This document shows, one piece after another, positions 1-7,983 of a DNA stretch of 10,023 nt (positions are counted from its first letter, which is position 1; each line of letters opens with the position of its first letter). The notes under the pieces were generated by a model. It made no database searches. It was not told the DNA's origin and worked only from the letters and a program-made list of their open reading frames with translations. Position numbers and translations under genes: made by a program. Location of the stretch: positions 45,001-55,023 of the forward strand of contig JANDJZ010000359.1 in NCBI GenBank assembly GCA_027943245.1. Reading direction: 5' to 3'. This DNA is from Acanthamoeba sp. SK_2022b (Eukaryota; Discosea; Longamoebia; Acanthamoebidae).

Positions 1-64
1 GCGCGGCGAGAGTGCTCACGTGATGGCGTACACGCGCACGCAATGACCGAACGAACGAATGAAG
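1..64 (+). other. Probable end of an upstream intron (or alternative 5' end of the large gene)
   Basis: The first recognisable helix starts just after an AG at 63-64. The acceptor context TGAAG|GCGA is the same as at the exon start 2845, which opens a homologous helix (LKGLQTANDLLLQ here, LRHIEQDNDLLVQ there), and both would be phase 1. This favours an intron ending at 64, with earlier exons outside the window. However, bases 1-64 are open in the same frame and an in-frame ATG lies at 43-45. A start there would add seven residues (MTERTNE) and give a 1500-residue protein. A CACGTG palindrome sits at 17-22. I prefer the intron reading. Confidence 0.5.
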
Positions 65-360
65 GCGAGCCCAGGGAGATGGAGAGCACGCTCAAGGGGC
101 TGCAGACCGCCAACGATCTGCTGCTGCAGCGCGGCAGGGAGGAGCAGAAGAACAAGGTCGATCCTCATAGGAGGAGAGAACTATCGAACGCGCTCGATGA
201 GCTCGAGCGACTCCTGCCGCTCCAGGTCAAGGCCGCCAAGGAGGCCAAGGAGAAGCCCCGGGACGCCGCCACCAAGAAGGCCGCGCTCGAGGTCAACGCC
301 CTCGTGGCCAACGCCGTCGACGGCGTCGTGCGCAAGGCCATCCCTGCGCCCAAGGACAAG
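65..360 (+). other. Helical module 1 of the large protein (exon 1 in window)
   Basis: About 99 residues. A first helix (LKGLQTANDLLLQRG) is followed by a short polar linker with VDPHRRRELS, then the signature ALDELERLLPLQ (157-225), then a helix with basic repeats (KAAKEAKEKPRDAATKK). Spacing and sequence match the later signature copies, so this is a vinculin-type bundle element. The downstream intron 361-456 is T/A-rich, with a run of T at 377-384, and contrasts sharply with the exon. Confidence 0.6.
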
Positions 361-1076
361 GTTAGCCACGTCGACCTTTTTTTTCTTATTTTTTAATTAT
401 TATTATTTTATTATTATAATTTCATTTTAATAATTCCATTTCTGGTGTTGGCGTAGGCTGCGATCGCTGTGGCCCAGGGCCTGGAGGAGCTCGACCGGCT
501 GCTCGAGGCCGTCAAGAAGGAGGAGCCCGCCAAGGCGGCCGTGTCCATCAAGGCCATCGGTGCGTTTCCTCTTTCCCTCTCTCCTCTCCCCGCCCCCCAA
601 ACCCAACCCACTCCCTGCGCATCACTGGCTCACTGCGGGGGCCCGAGGGTAGCTGCCAGCGGAGTCAAGCTGGGCGACGAGGCGCGCAACCAGGCGCAGG
701 CCACCGACGACGGGATCAAGCGCAAGGCCATCCTCGCCGCCGTGGACGAGCTCGAGCGGCTGCTCCCGCTCCAGATGTCCTCTGCGCGCGAGGCCGTGGC
801 TCAGCCCAAGGACAAGGCCAAGCAGGCCCAGCTCGAGGAGATGTGCGACCGCCTCAGGGACGCCACCGATGCCGTGCTCATGTCGATGGCCGACAACAGC
901 GACGAGGCCACGGCCAGCGCGGCCAACCAGCAGGCCAAGGAGGTCGAACGCCTGACCATGGCCGCCCTCGAGGGCGACGCGCGCGCCGTCGAGATGGCCG
1001 CCAAGGCGCTGGCCAAGAAGCAGCCCAAGCTCGCCGCGCAGGCCAGGTGCCCCTCCCACAGCTCCGCCTGTCTTGG

Positions 1077-1159
<83 letters not shown>

Positions 1160-3197
1160 GGCTTGGCCCTTGGCGCTCACGACTTGCGCTTGGCGGTTCA
1201 ACAAACGCAAAGGGCGCGCGCTGCGAAGACGGACGACCCGGAACACAGGGGGGACATCCTGGGCGCGCTGGAAATGCTGGAGACGCTCATCCCCCGCCAG
1301 ATCCGCGCGGCCAAGGAGGCCACGGCCAACCCCGAGGACCTGCAGAAGCGCCAGGAGCTCGAGAGCGTACGCAACCGCGCCTAAGGGCCTCCGCTGCTGC
1401 TGCCTTGTCGTGATTACGCTGACCCGACGCGCGCGCGCGTGCAGATCAACCAAGAGCTCTCGTCCGCGTTCCAGGAGCTGTCGGCGGTCGTTCTGCCTGT
1501 GGAGGGCGCGGGCGCCCTCGTGTCGGCAGTCGAGAAGCAAAACCGAGCCGTGGAGCAGGTACACCGCCCATCTCCTCTGTGTGCGTGTGCGTGTGCGTGT
1601 GTGCGTGTGCGGAGGTTGAACCACTCACCGTTTGCTGCAAATCGTCATCGTCATCAGCTTCGCGCTGCGGCCCAGAAGAGCGATGCCACGCAGGGCGAGG
1701 CGAGCCTCGGCGAGCTGGAGGACGCCTTGAAGCAGATCACTCAAAGCGCCAAGTCCGAAGCCATCCGGTCCGACGATGATCCCAAGGGCAAGAAGGTGCG
1801 CTCTCGTTCCACACGCACGCTTGGCCTGTGCGGCGCCTACTCTCCTCCTCCTCTCCTTCCACTCACGCAACGCCCGCGTAGAACCTGAACGACGCCATCA
1901 GCGAGCTCGAGGCCCTCCTCCTGAGGCTCCGCCCGCTGGCCACCACCGCGTTGGCCAACCCCAAGGACAAGAAGGCGCTCAAGGCCCTCTCCGACGACCT
2001 CGACAAGATCACCGTCACCACCGACAAGGGTGCGCTCCCTTCCCTGGCCCATCACAGCTCCCCACCTCCCCGCCCCCCGTTGTCCATTGGCCGACCGGAG
2101 CGCGTCGTGTCGTGTCGCCATCAGTGATGGAGTCGTCCAAGGCCCTGCCGCTGGCCGAGGCCCAAAGGCAGGAGAAGGTGATCGAGAAGATGGCCCTGGC
2201 CTCCAAGCACTCTGACCCGCAGGCCATCGCCGCCACCGCCCGCTCGCTCGCTCGCCGCGCGCCCAAGCTCGCCGAACAGGCGCGGGCGCAGGCGCGCAAG
2301 ACCGACGACCCGACCAGGAAGAAGGCCATCTTGGCCGTCGTGGACGAGCTCGAGCGTCTGCTGCCCAGCCAGATGGCCGCGTCTCTGGCCGTCGCCAACA
2401 ACCCCGACGACGACCAGGCCAAGACGGCTCTCGACAGGTATGCGGCTTCGCTCTTGTTTTTATTTTATTGTTATTATTATTATTATATTTATTTTATTAT
2501 TTATTTTGTTTTATTTTCTCCGCAAGTTGTGTGTGTTGGCTTTCCCACTGACAATGGTACTGCACGCATGCGCGCGCAACGCTTGGCACAGTGCGATGGC
2601 GGACTACTCTGGTCTGCTCAACACGCTCGAGGCGGCCATCCGTCCCGACGCCAAGGACAAGGTGCCCGAGGCGGCCGAGCGCGAGCTCGCCAACCTCACC
2701 CGTCTCATCGAGCAGATCAAGAAGAGTACGGAGCCATGCCGCTATGACGCGCCATCATGTCGTTCGAAATCGCTCACTTTGTCCCACTTTCTCTCTCTCT
2801 CTCTCTCTCCCCCCCCCCCATCGCCTGCTCGCCTGCATGTGAAGGCGATTCTCGCGGTTCGGAGGAGACTCTCAGGCACATTGAGCAGGACAACGATCTG
2901 CTCGTCCAGCACGGCCGCGCCGGAGCGGCGAAGGACCCCAACTCCAAGTCTCTCAGGGTCCGTTGTGTTTTATATTTTTACCATCTGTAATTATTATATT
3001 ATTATTGTTATTATTAGCCAAATTATTTCGACTTTTTCCGATATGTTTCGCGACGCTTAATCGATTGGACGTTGCATGCGTGTACACAGGAGGCGGTGAA
3101 CGATCTCGAGAACCTGATGGCGCTCGTGCGGGAATGCTCCAGGGTCGCCCTCAAGACTCCCAACGACAAGCGGTCGCAAGGTACCAGCTATGTGGTG

Positions 3198-3272
<75 letters not shown>

Positions 3273-4247
3273 AGTCTAACGAACAACGCATCTGCATGGC
3301 AGAGGAGCTCGAGGAGTTTGTCAAGAGGCTGGGCGACCGAGTGGACGAGCTCGCCGAACACATGGACCCCACCTACCGCAACAAGAAGGAGCGCGAGGTA
3401 CGCATCGACAACGTCGTTCGTAAGGAGGAGTGGGCGGAGGGCTCACCCGGACGATCGTGCTGCTCAGGTGTCGCGGGCAGCTGCCGACCTCGAGTCCATC
3501 ATGCCCCGACTCAACGAAGCGTGCGAACGGGTCCGGAAGAACCTCGACGACCGCAAGGCCATCGAGGAGCTCGAGGAGGTCATTACCCGCAGCCAGATTC
3601 CTCTCGAGATTCTCGGTACTCCACCGCACGACACACACGCGCGCGACACACCACAGCACGCGCACGCGTGGTTGACTCGGCGCGTGTGATTGGACAGAGC
3701 GATCGAAGCCGCAGTCGCTGGAGGAGGAGGTGATGCAGTCGCGCATGAGGGAGAAGGAGGCCCTGTCCAACCTCGAGGAGGAGGCGCGCCGGGGCAACTT
3801 CGAGGGCATCGAGACCGAGGCCCGCAAGGCTGCCATGGCCCAGGAGACCTTCCTCGACCGCGCCAGGCGGAGGGCCGAAGAGTCCAGGGACCTCACGCGC
3901 AAGAAGCGCATCCTCGACGCCATCAACGACCTCGAGCGCATGCTCCCCGACACCATCAGGGCTTCGCAACGCCTCGCCCAGAACCCTTCGTACGCCATCT
4001 GACACGACACACGACACACACGACACACGTACGGCTGACTGTTGCTGCGACAGGGACGCGGCGGCGAAGAAGGACCTGACCGAGCTGAACCGCCTCATGC
4101 TGGCGGCCCTGGAGCAGGGCGAGCGCGAGATGGTGCCCTCGGTCGAGGCCGTGGCCCTCGAGGTGGTCCAGCGTCTGTCCCACGAGACGGAAAAGCTCCT
4201 CACCTCCTCCCAGTCCGGCGACGAGCGCCGCACTATGGTACCGCACA

Positions 4248-4316
<69 letters not shown>

Positions 4317-5441
4317 CATGCATATGCGAGGCTGACCGTGTCCGGTGATGTAGAGCGCGCTGGACGATCTGGAGGGCATGCTGGACAGGCTCGTGCAGCA
4401 GACCAGGGGGGCGGCCAGCGTGGAGGCGGACCCCAGGACTCGCAAGGACCTGCAGGACGCCGTGAGCTCGCTCGAGTCGCTCCTCGCCCAGATCAAGCCC
4501 AACGCGCTCACCCTGGCCCGAAGGCCCACCGACCGCAAATCGCAGGCCTTGCTCACCGAGGCCGCGCGCGGGCTGGCCACGTCCATCAACAGCATCGCCG
4601 ACGCCCTCAAGGCCGAGGCCGTCGTCGAGGCGCAGCTGCAGGAGGCCACCATCAGTCGCCTCAGCGCCGCCACCAAGCGAAAGGACGCCCGCGAGCTCGC
4701 CGAAGCCACCAAGAGTACACACCACACGACGCTAATCCATTTTATATTTTTAATTTAATTTAATTTAATTTTGATGGCCTGCAAACAGCGATGGCGGGCA
4801 ACCACAAGAAGCTGACGGAGCAGGCCCGCGCGGAGGCGGCCCGCAGCGACGCCAATCGCAAGAAGCTCATCATGGACTCTGTGACCGAGCTCGAAAACCT
4901 CCTGCCCCGCCAGGTCATCTCTGTCAAGGGTGCGGGAGGCGTTCTGTCCCTGAGCTTGTCGCCAGCCGACTTCTCACTGTGCGTTGTATCGCGTGTGTCG
5001 TGTGTGTCGTGTTTGTGTCGCGTGTGTCCAGAGTCCCTGCAGAGTCCAGCGAGCGATGAGAAGCGGGAGGCGTTGGAGCGAGCGACGGAGGGTTCGCTGG
5101 TGGCCCTCTACAGCCTGCAGGATGCCCTGCGCCCCACTCCGATAACGGCTGTCGACAAGCTCGCTGCGCGCGAATGCGCCGAGCTCGGCGCCCTTCAGGT
5201 ACGCGGCGCCCCAACGCCTGTCCTCTCCACGTGGCCGCACCGTAACGATCTGCTTTCTTCGTGCGCGTGCTTCCGCCAGGTCTTCTCGCGGCGCGGCGAC
5301 AAGGCGAACGTGGAGACCGTACTCAACCGACTCAAGTATAACCACGAGGAGGTCAAGAAGCAGGCCCAAGCCGTACGTCACTCCCCCAATTGGTGTTGCG
5401 AGTTGTGTGGCCGCGAGTAATGTTTGCTCCATTTTAATACT

Positions 5442-5476
<35 letters not shown>

Positions 5477-5715
5477 CCTTGAATGATTTTATATTTCTCT
5501 GTCCCTAGGCGAGCGGGAGGACGCTCAACCCGTACGACAAGTCGGCACTGGCCGCGGCCGTGAGCGATCTCGACTTCCTCTTCACCACGCTCTCCCGCAC
5601 CGCCCGCGAAGCCGCCGCCAACCCCGCCGACAAGCAGAAGCAGGTGCCTGCCTCGCCACCCGCCCTCGCAACGAATCAGGGGCCGTGGACTGTGTTGCTC
5701 ATTTGCATGGTGTTG

Positions 5716-5799
<84 letters not shown>

Positions 5800-7110
5800 A
5801 CCCGACAGCTGGCGCTGGAGGACTCGATCCATCATATGAAGAGGCCAGTCGATGTCGTTCAGATCTCCGTCAAGGACACGACCAAGTCCCACTTTGTACG
5901 CGGCCACCTCTGTTGGGCTTGGGTGCGCGCTTGGCGTCGTCGCTAAGAACCCGCGCCTTTTCGCGCTCCAGGCCGCGGCAACGGCCATCATTGCGGGAGT
6001 GCAACCGCGCAAGATGGACTCGCGCAGCCTTCTCGACGCCGCCAACGCTCTCGCCGGCCACCTCAACGCCCTCGCCTCTGACATCAGCACCCAGGTTCGA
6101 CACGCGCACACGCACGCACACGCACACGCCACGTTGGCTGATCGAACGGAGTACAGGCACACAAGAATCGTGGCACGGCGACCGGCAAGGCTGCCGCTGC
6201 GCTCGACCTCGATTCTCTTCTCAGCGACCTCGACAGGCACGCGGCCCCGCACGAGGCCTTCTCGGTGCACGGACCCGTCCTTCGACTGACGTCTTTGTGC
6301 CGTGTGGCATCCGCGCGAGCAGGATTGCGGCGGACCGCAGCAAGCAGACCGAGGCGATGTCCCCGACCGCGTCTTCGGCCTCGATGTCCTCGCTGATCGG
6401 TGATCTAGAAGCACTGGCCCAGTCCTCGGCGCCCAAGGGCACGTCTCTCGAGGCCTCCATCAACCAAGTCGCCGAGAACCTCCAGAAGGTTCGACCGCCG
6501 GCTTATGTTTGCCAAGTTTTGTTTGTTATTTTTCTCCCTTTTTTTTAATTTTTGCAATTATTTTTGTTTTCTTTCAATTAATTAACCAAACAAATGTGTG
6601 CGGCTAAAACTTGATCAACAACACAACAGAGGTCGCGAGTGGCCGGTGGCGAAGCGACTACGGGCAGACACACGGCCAACATCGGCAGCGAGTTGGCCAA
6701 GCTGGCCGACGCCTGCAAGGGAGGCCAGCGCCAGCAGTTCCTCATCTCGGCTCGCGCTATTTCTACGTTTGTCCGTTCTCTCTCCGTCGGTACGTCGCAT
6801 CGCCTTCCCGTCAAACATGCGTGTGCATTAGTCTGATGGCTTGGGGGGGGGGGGGACAGACGTCAAGGCGATGGGTGAGAAGTGCCCCGACCCCGAGCTG
6901 AAGGAGAGGCTGATGAAGAGCATGCAGGCCCTGCAGAACTACTCGATACAGCTCAAGATCTTGGCCTCGGTCAAGGCCGCCTCCAACACGCCCGACCCCG
7001 ACGCCGACCAGCAGCTGGCCATTCTCACCCAAAACCTGGGACAAATGCTGACCGGTACCATCTCCGCCGTCAACGTGGCTCACCTCAAGTACCACGTCGG
7101 CACCGTTTGA
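65..7110 (+). CDS. Large vinculin/alpha-catenin-family helical-repeat protein, 26 exons, 5'-partial
   Basis: Exons I assign: 65-360, 457-559, 653-1046, 1213-1366, 1445-1558, 1658-1795, 1882-2029, 2125-2437, 2592-2725, 2845-2957, 3090-3180, 3303-3397, 3468-3615, 3698-3989, 4054-4237, 4354-4714, 4789-4929, 5032-5198, 5280-5372, 5509-5643, 5809-5895, 5972-6094, 6157-6236, 6323-6488, 6630-6789, 6860-7110. Phases agree at every junction; the coding sum is 4481 bases plus one carried base, giving 1493 residues and TGA at 7108-7110. The protein is almost wholly amphipathic helix, rich in A, L, E, K, D and R, with no signal peptide or membrane segment, so it should be cytosolic. Repeated helices carry a DELERLLPLQ-like core, and the C-terminus resembles the vinculin tail, which in that family binds F-actin and acidic lipid. 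I infer a cytoskeletal linker or actin-bundling role. Talin-like rods are a weaker alternative. No vinculin head is visible; it may lie upstream. Least certain are the first exon start, the acceptor at 653 (665 also keeps frame) and the GC donor at 6237. Confidence 0.82.
653..1366 (+). other. Helical modules 2-3: two adjacent signature copies across a (GT)n intron
   Basis: Exon 653-1046 holds a signature copy at 702-774 (TDDGIKRKAILAAVDELE, then RLLPLQ). It ends in a helix pair with AKALAKKQPKLAAQAR, split at the AG of the last Arg codon. After intron 1047-1212 the frame resumes as ARAAKTDDPEHRGDIL and a second copy at 1229-1300 (ALEMLETLIPRQ). The order of the pieces (MAALEGDARAVEMAAKALA, PKLAAQAR, TDDP, LETLIPRQIRAAKEA) follows that of the vinculin tail bundle. 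Joining across the intron restores the same AQAR-A-x-A-x-TDD register seen uninterrupted in the exon at 2125-2437. Confidence 0.65.
1078..1158 (+). repeat. (TG)n microsatellite inside intron 1047-1212
   Basis: An essentially perfect dinucleotide run of 81 bases, about 40 units. It makes up half of its 166-base intron, the longest in the gene. Read through, it yields meaningless Val-Cys repeats, so it is not coding. Confidence 0.97.
1578..1611 (+). repeat. Imperfect GTGTGC repeat in intron 1559-1657
   Basis: A degenerate purine-pyrimidine run mixing GTGTGC and GTGC units follows the donor GTACAC at 1559. Part of the same trend of alternating repeats in introns. Confidence 0.85.
2125..2437 (+). 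other. Helical module with the best-preserved internal signature copy
   Basis: This single exon contains an uninterrupted unit: MESSKALPLAEAQRQEKVIE, a second helix with MALASKHSDPQAIAATARSL, the link PKLAEQARAQARKTDDPTRK, then AILAVVDELERLLPSQ (2301-2372) and a following helix with AASLAVANNPDDDQAK. It serves as the reference copy for aligning the other units, several of which are broken by introns. It has the same order of elements as the C-terminal vinculin-tail-like domain: paired helices, a D-P-x-R/K-K turn, a leucine helix ending in Q, then a basic helix. Confidence 0.65.
2791..2819 (+). repeat. (CT)n followed by a C run in intron 2726-2844
   Basis: About nine CT units followed by a run of some twelve C. 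It lies 25 bases before the acceptor at 2844, where it could serve as a polypyrimidine tract. Confidence 0.9.
3201..3270 (+). repeat. (CA)n microsatellite in intron 3181-3302
   Basis: A perfect 70-base run, 35 units. It ends in CACAG at 3271, which could act as a cryptic acceptor, but the frame after it meets TAA within a few codons. The acceptor GGCAG|AG at 3302, about 23 bases after a CTAAC branch-like motif (3276-3280), keeps the frame. Confidence 0.97.
3698..4237 (+). other. Helical module with signature copy RKKRILDAINDLERMLP
   Basis: Exon 3698-3989 encodes a strongly charged helix (EEEVMQSRMREKEALSNLEE) and a second helix (EARKAAMAQETFLDRARRR). The signature follows at 3889-3954 (DLTRKKRILDAINDLERMLP), with the usual Q replaced by D. 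The unit continues across the 64-base intron 3990-4053 into exon 4054-4237 (DAAAKKDLTELNRLMLAALE). The junction falls inside a Ser codon (TC|G). Confidence 0.6.
4249..4314 (+). repeat. (CA)n microsatellite in intron 4238-4353
   Basis: A 66-base run of 33 units, followed by ATGCATGCATATG. It lies between the donor GTACCG at 4238 and the acceptor TAG at 4353; a CTGAC branch-like motif follows at about 4332. Confidence 0.97.
4354..5198 (+). other. Helical modules around signature copy RKKLIMDSVTELENLLPRQ
   Basis: Exon 4354-4714 (about 120 residues) is the second largest and holds two leucine-rich helices, SALDDLEGMLDRLVQQ and LQDAVSSLESLLAQIKP, each a degenerate signature. It ends in AEATK. Exon 4789-4929 continues TMAGNHKKLTEQARAEAARS and gives the clear copy at 4844-4913 (DANRKKLIMDSVTELENLLP, then RQ). 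Exon 5032-5198 supplies the next helix (DEKREALERATEGSLVALYS) and then a less typical segment with two cysteines. The LTEQARAEAA link matches the LAEQARAQAR link of exon 2125-2437. Confidence 0.6.
5442..5477 (+). repeat. (AAC)12 microsatellite in intron 5373-5508
   Basis: Twelve perfect AAC units. The run overlaps a TACTAAC heptamer at 5438-5444, which is the textbook branch-point sequence, 64 bases before the acceptor CCCTAG at 5508. Confidence 0.95.
5718..5798 (+). repeat. (GT)n microsatellite in intron 5644-5808
   Basis: An 81-base run of about 40 units between the donor GTGCCT (5644) and the acceptor CCCGACAG (5808). Its length is the same as that of the run at 1078-1158. Confidence 0.97.
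6099..6128 (+). repeat. Imperfect CACACG/CACG repeat in intron 6095-6156
   Basis: A short alternating C-purine run fills much of the shortest intron in the gene (62 bases). Confidence 0.8.
6237..6322 (+). other. Candidate GC-AG intron
   Basis: Exon 6157-6236 ends GAC-AG followed by GCACGC. The next exon, at 6323, starts G-ATT-GCG, so the junction rebuilds an AGG codon in frame (DLDR-IAADRSKQ). The only GT sites in the correct phase (6291, 6297) would leave introns of 32 and 26 bases, well below the 62-base minimum elsewhere. The GC donor gives 86 bases, which is typical here. Confidence 0.6.
6630..7110 (+). other. C-terminal vinculin-tail-like domain
   Basis: This is the strongest family evidence in the gene. 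Exons 6630-6789 and 6860-7110 join inside a GAC codon (G|AC). They give a helix with LAKLADACKGGQRQQFLISA, then ISTFVRSLSVDVKAMGEKCP, then DPELKERLMKSMQALQNYSI, then QLKILASVKAA, and a final helix DQQLAILTQNLGQMLTGTIS. From general knowledge of vinculin and alpha-catenin, the order and the QLKI-L-x-x-VKA stretch correspond to the last helices of the vinculin tail, which contact F-actin. The metazoan vinculin C-terminal arm is not conserved; this protein ends in KYHVGTV. The internal signature copies look like diverged versions of this domain, with DELERLLPLQ in the place of MQALQNYSIQ. Confidence 0.75.
6843..6855 (+). repeat. G13 run next to the last acceptor
   Basis: Thirteen consecutive G followed directly by ACAG and the exon start at 6860. 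It sits where a polypyrimidine tract is expected. Confidence 0.95.
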
Positions 7111-7508
7111 AGAGACCGCCCATCTCCCCCGTAACCAAGTATATATCTATTATTCTCTAAATCGTGTATTTCTACATCAGAACGTCATATAACGCTTCGA
7201 TAATTTTATGTCAGCGTGCCCAGCCTTTGGTGGCAACCCTGATATTTTTGTTTTATCGTATTTTTACGTGCTGGCCGAAAGAAGGCTTGTATCTACTTGC
7301 TCGAGGCCTCATAAGCGCAGAAAGTAAAATGGGCGCATGTTGGGTGCACTGAAACTGCCGCCGCAGTATAGTTTTAAACTACTACCTACCGCGTGTCTCC
7401 TACGGTCGCTTGATCAACCTGGTGGAAGTCATGTTTTCGTCCTGTGAGAATTGCCCACGCGGTGGCGTACCACGCAGGCTTGTTGTTGTTGGCTACAAGG
7501 CTTAACAG

Positions 7509-7517
7509 GTCACGTGA
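7509..7517. promoter_or_regulatory. CACGTG E-box
   Basis: GTCACGTGA contains the palindromic class B E-box bound by bHLH-zip factors in many eukaryotes. It lies 467 bases before the small gene's ATG. Motif match only. Confidence 0.25.
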
Positions 7518-7770
7518 GGTGTGACGCAAACAGAGGCCTTCTTGTTGGCGCCGAGCACCAAGGTGAGTTCAAACGGCCGCGAACGCCCGCTGTGTATCTT
7601 GGTACCTTGGTGGCTGTGGCGTACTTGCGCTGCACCTACTGTCACTCCAGTACGCATGAGTTCACAGTGCGCGTACTCTTTGGTCACACTTGGTCGTCTC
7701 TGTCACGCACTACCGAGTGCACCCACGCGGATACCCGCGGCGTTGTCTCTTCAGAACCAGCACGATCACA

Positions 7771-7783
7771 TTTCCCGCCAAAA
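7771..7783. promoter_or_regulatory. E2F-like site TTTCCCGCCAAAA
   Basis: The 13 bases match the classical E2F/DP site TTTSSCGCSAAA and are followed at once by GCGCGCC. The site lies about 200 bases before the ATG at 7984. E2F/DP factors occur in amoebozoans and drive S-phase genes. Function here is inferred from the motif alone. Confidence 0.4.
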
Positions 7784-7983
7784 GCGCGCCGCCCCATTGG
7801 TCTCTCTGGTGGCTTTTGTGGGTCCAATGCGCTGCACGACTACGGCACTGACTTTTCCCTTGTGCCCGGACAGTCAAAGCCAAACCGCAAATTCGCTCCG
7901 CCGGGAACAGATCATTCCATTCATTCCAGTCTAACGTCCACCGAACGTCTCTCGTTCCCGCCCTCTGCCGCGCCCCAAGGACC

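Larger units (their letters stand above)
7111..7983. other. Intergenic spacer: 3' flank of the large gene and promoter region of the small gene
   Basis: No convincing coding sequence. 7111-7450 is comparatively A/T-rich, with TATATATC at about 7140 and no AATAAA, and is probably the 3' UTR and terminator flank of the large gene. 7450-7983 has open frames in several registers, but they lack good starts, family-like sequence or the exon codon bias. It carries GTCACGTGA at 7509-7517, an E2F-like site at 7771-7783, and CATTCC repeats around 7914-7928 shortly before the next ATG. Confidence 0.55.

Noticed and set aside
1047..1212. Open frames through the (GT)n run that encode long Val-Cys repeats
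   Set aside because: They are translations of a dinucleotide microsatellite. Splicing it out restores an in-frame helical repeat on both sides.
3057..4727. Long minus-strand open frames opposite the large gene
   Set aside because: They mirror the GC-rich, third-position-biased exons and run through CA/GT repeats. They show no family sequence and overlap exons supported by phase-consistent splicing.
1078..5798. Repeated spaced tracts as a possible CRISPR-like or satellite array
   Set aside because: The tracts are simple dinucleotide microsatellites confined to introns, with no repeat-spacer structure.
5440..6414. Minus-strand open frame of about 324 codons
   Set aside because: It translates the (GT)n and (AAC)n microsatellites into His-Thr and Cys runs. 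It is a shadow of the + strand exons.
7098..7107. C-terminal GTV of the large protein as a PDZ-binding motif
   Set aside because: The class I motif needs Ser/Thr at position -2; here that position is Gly.
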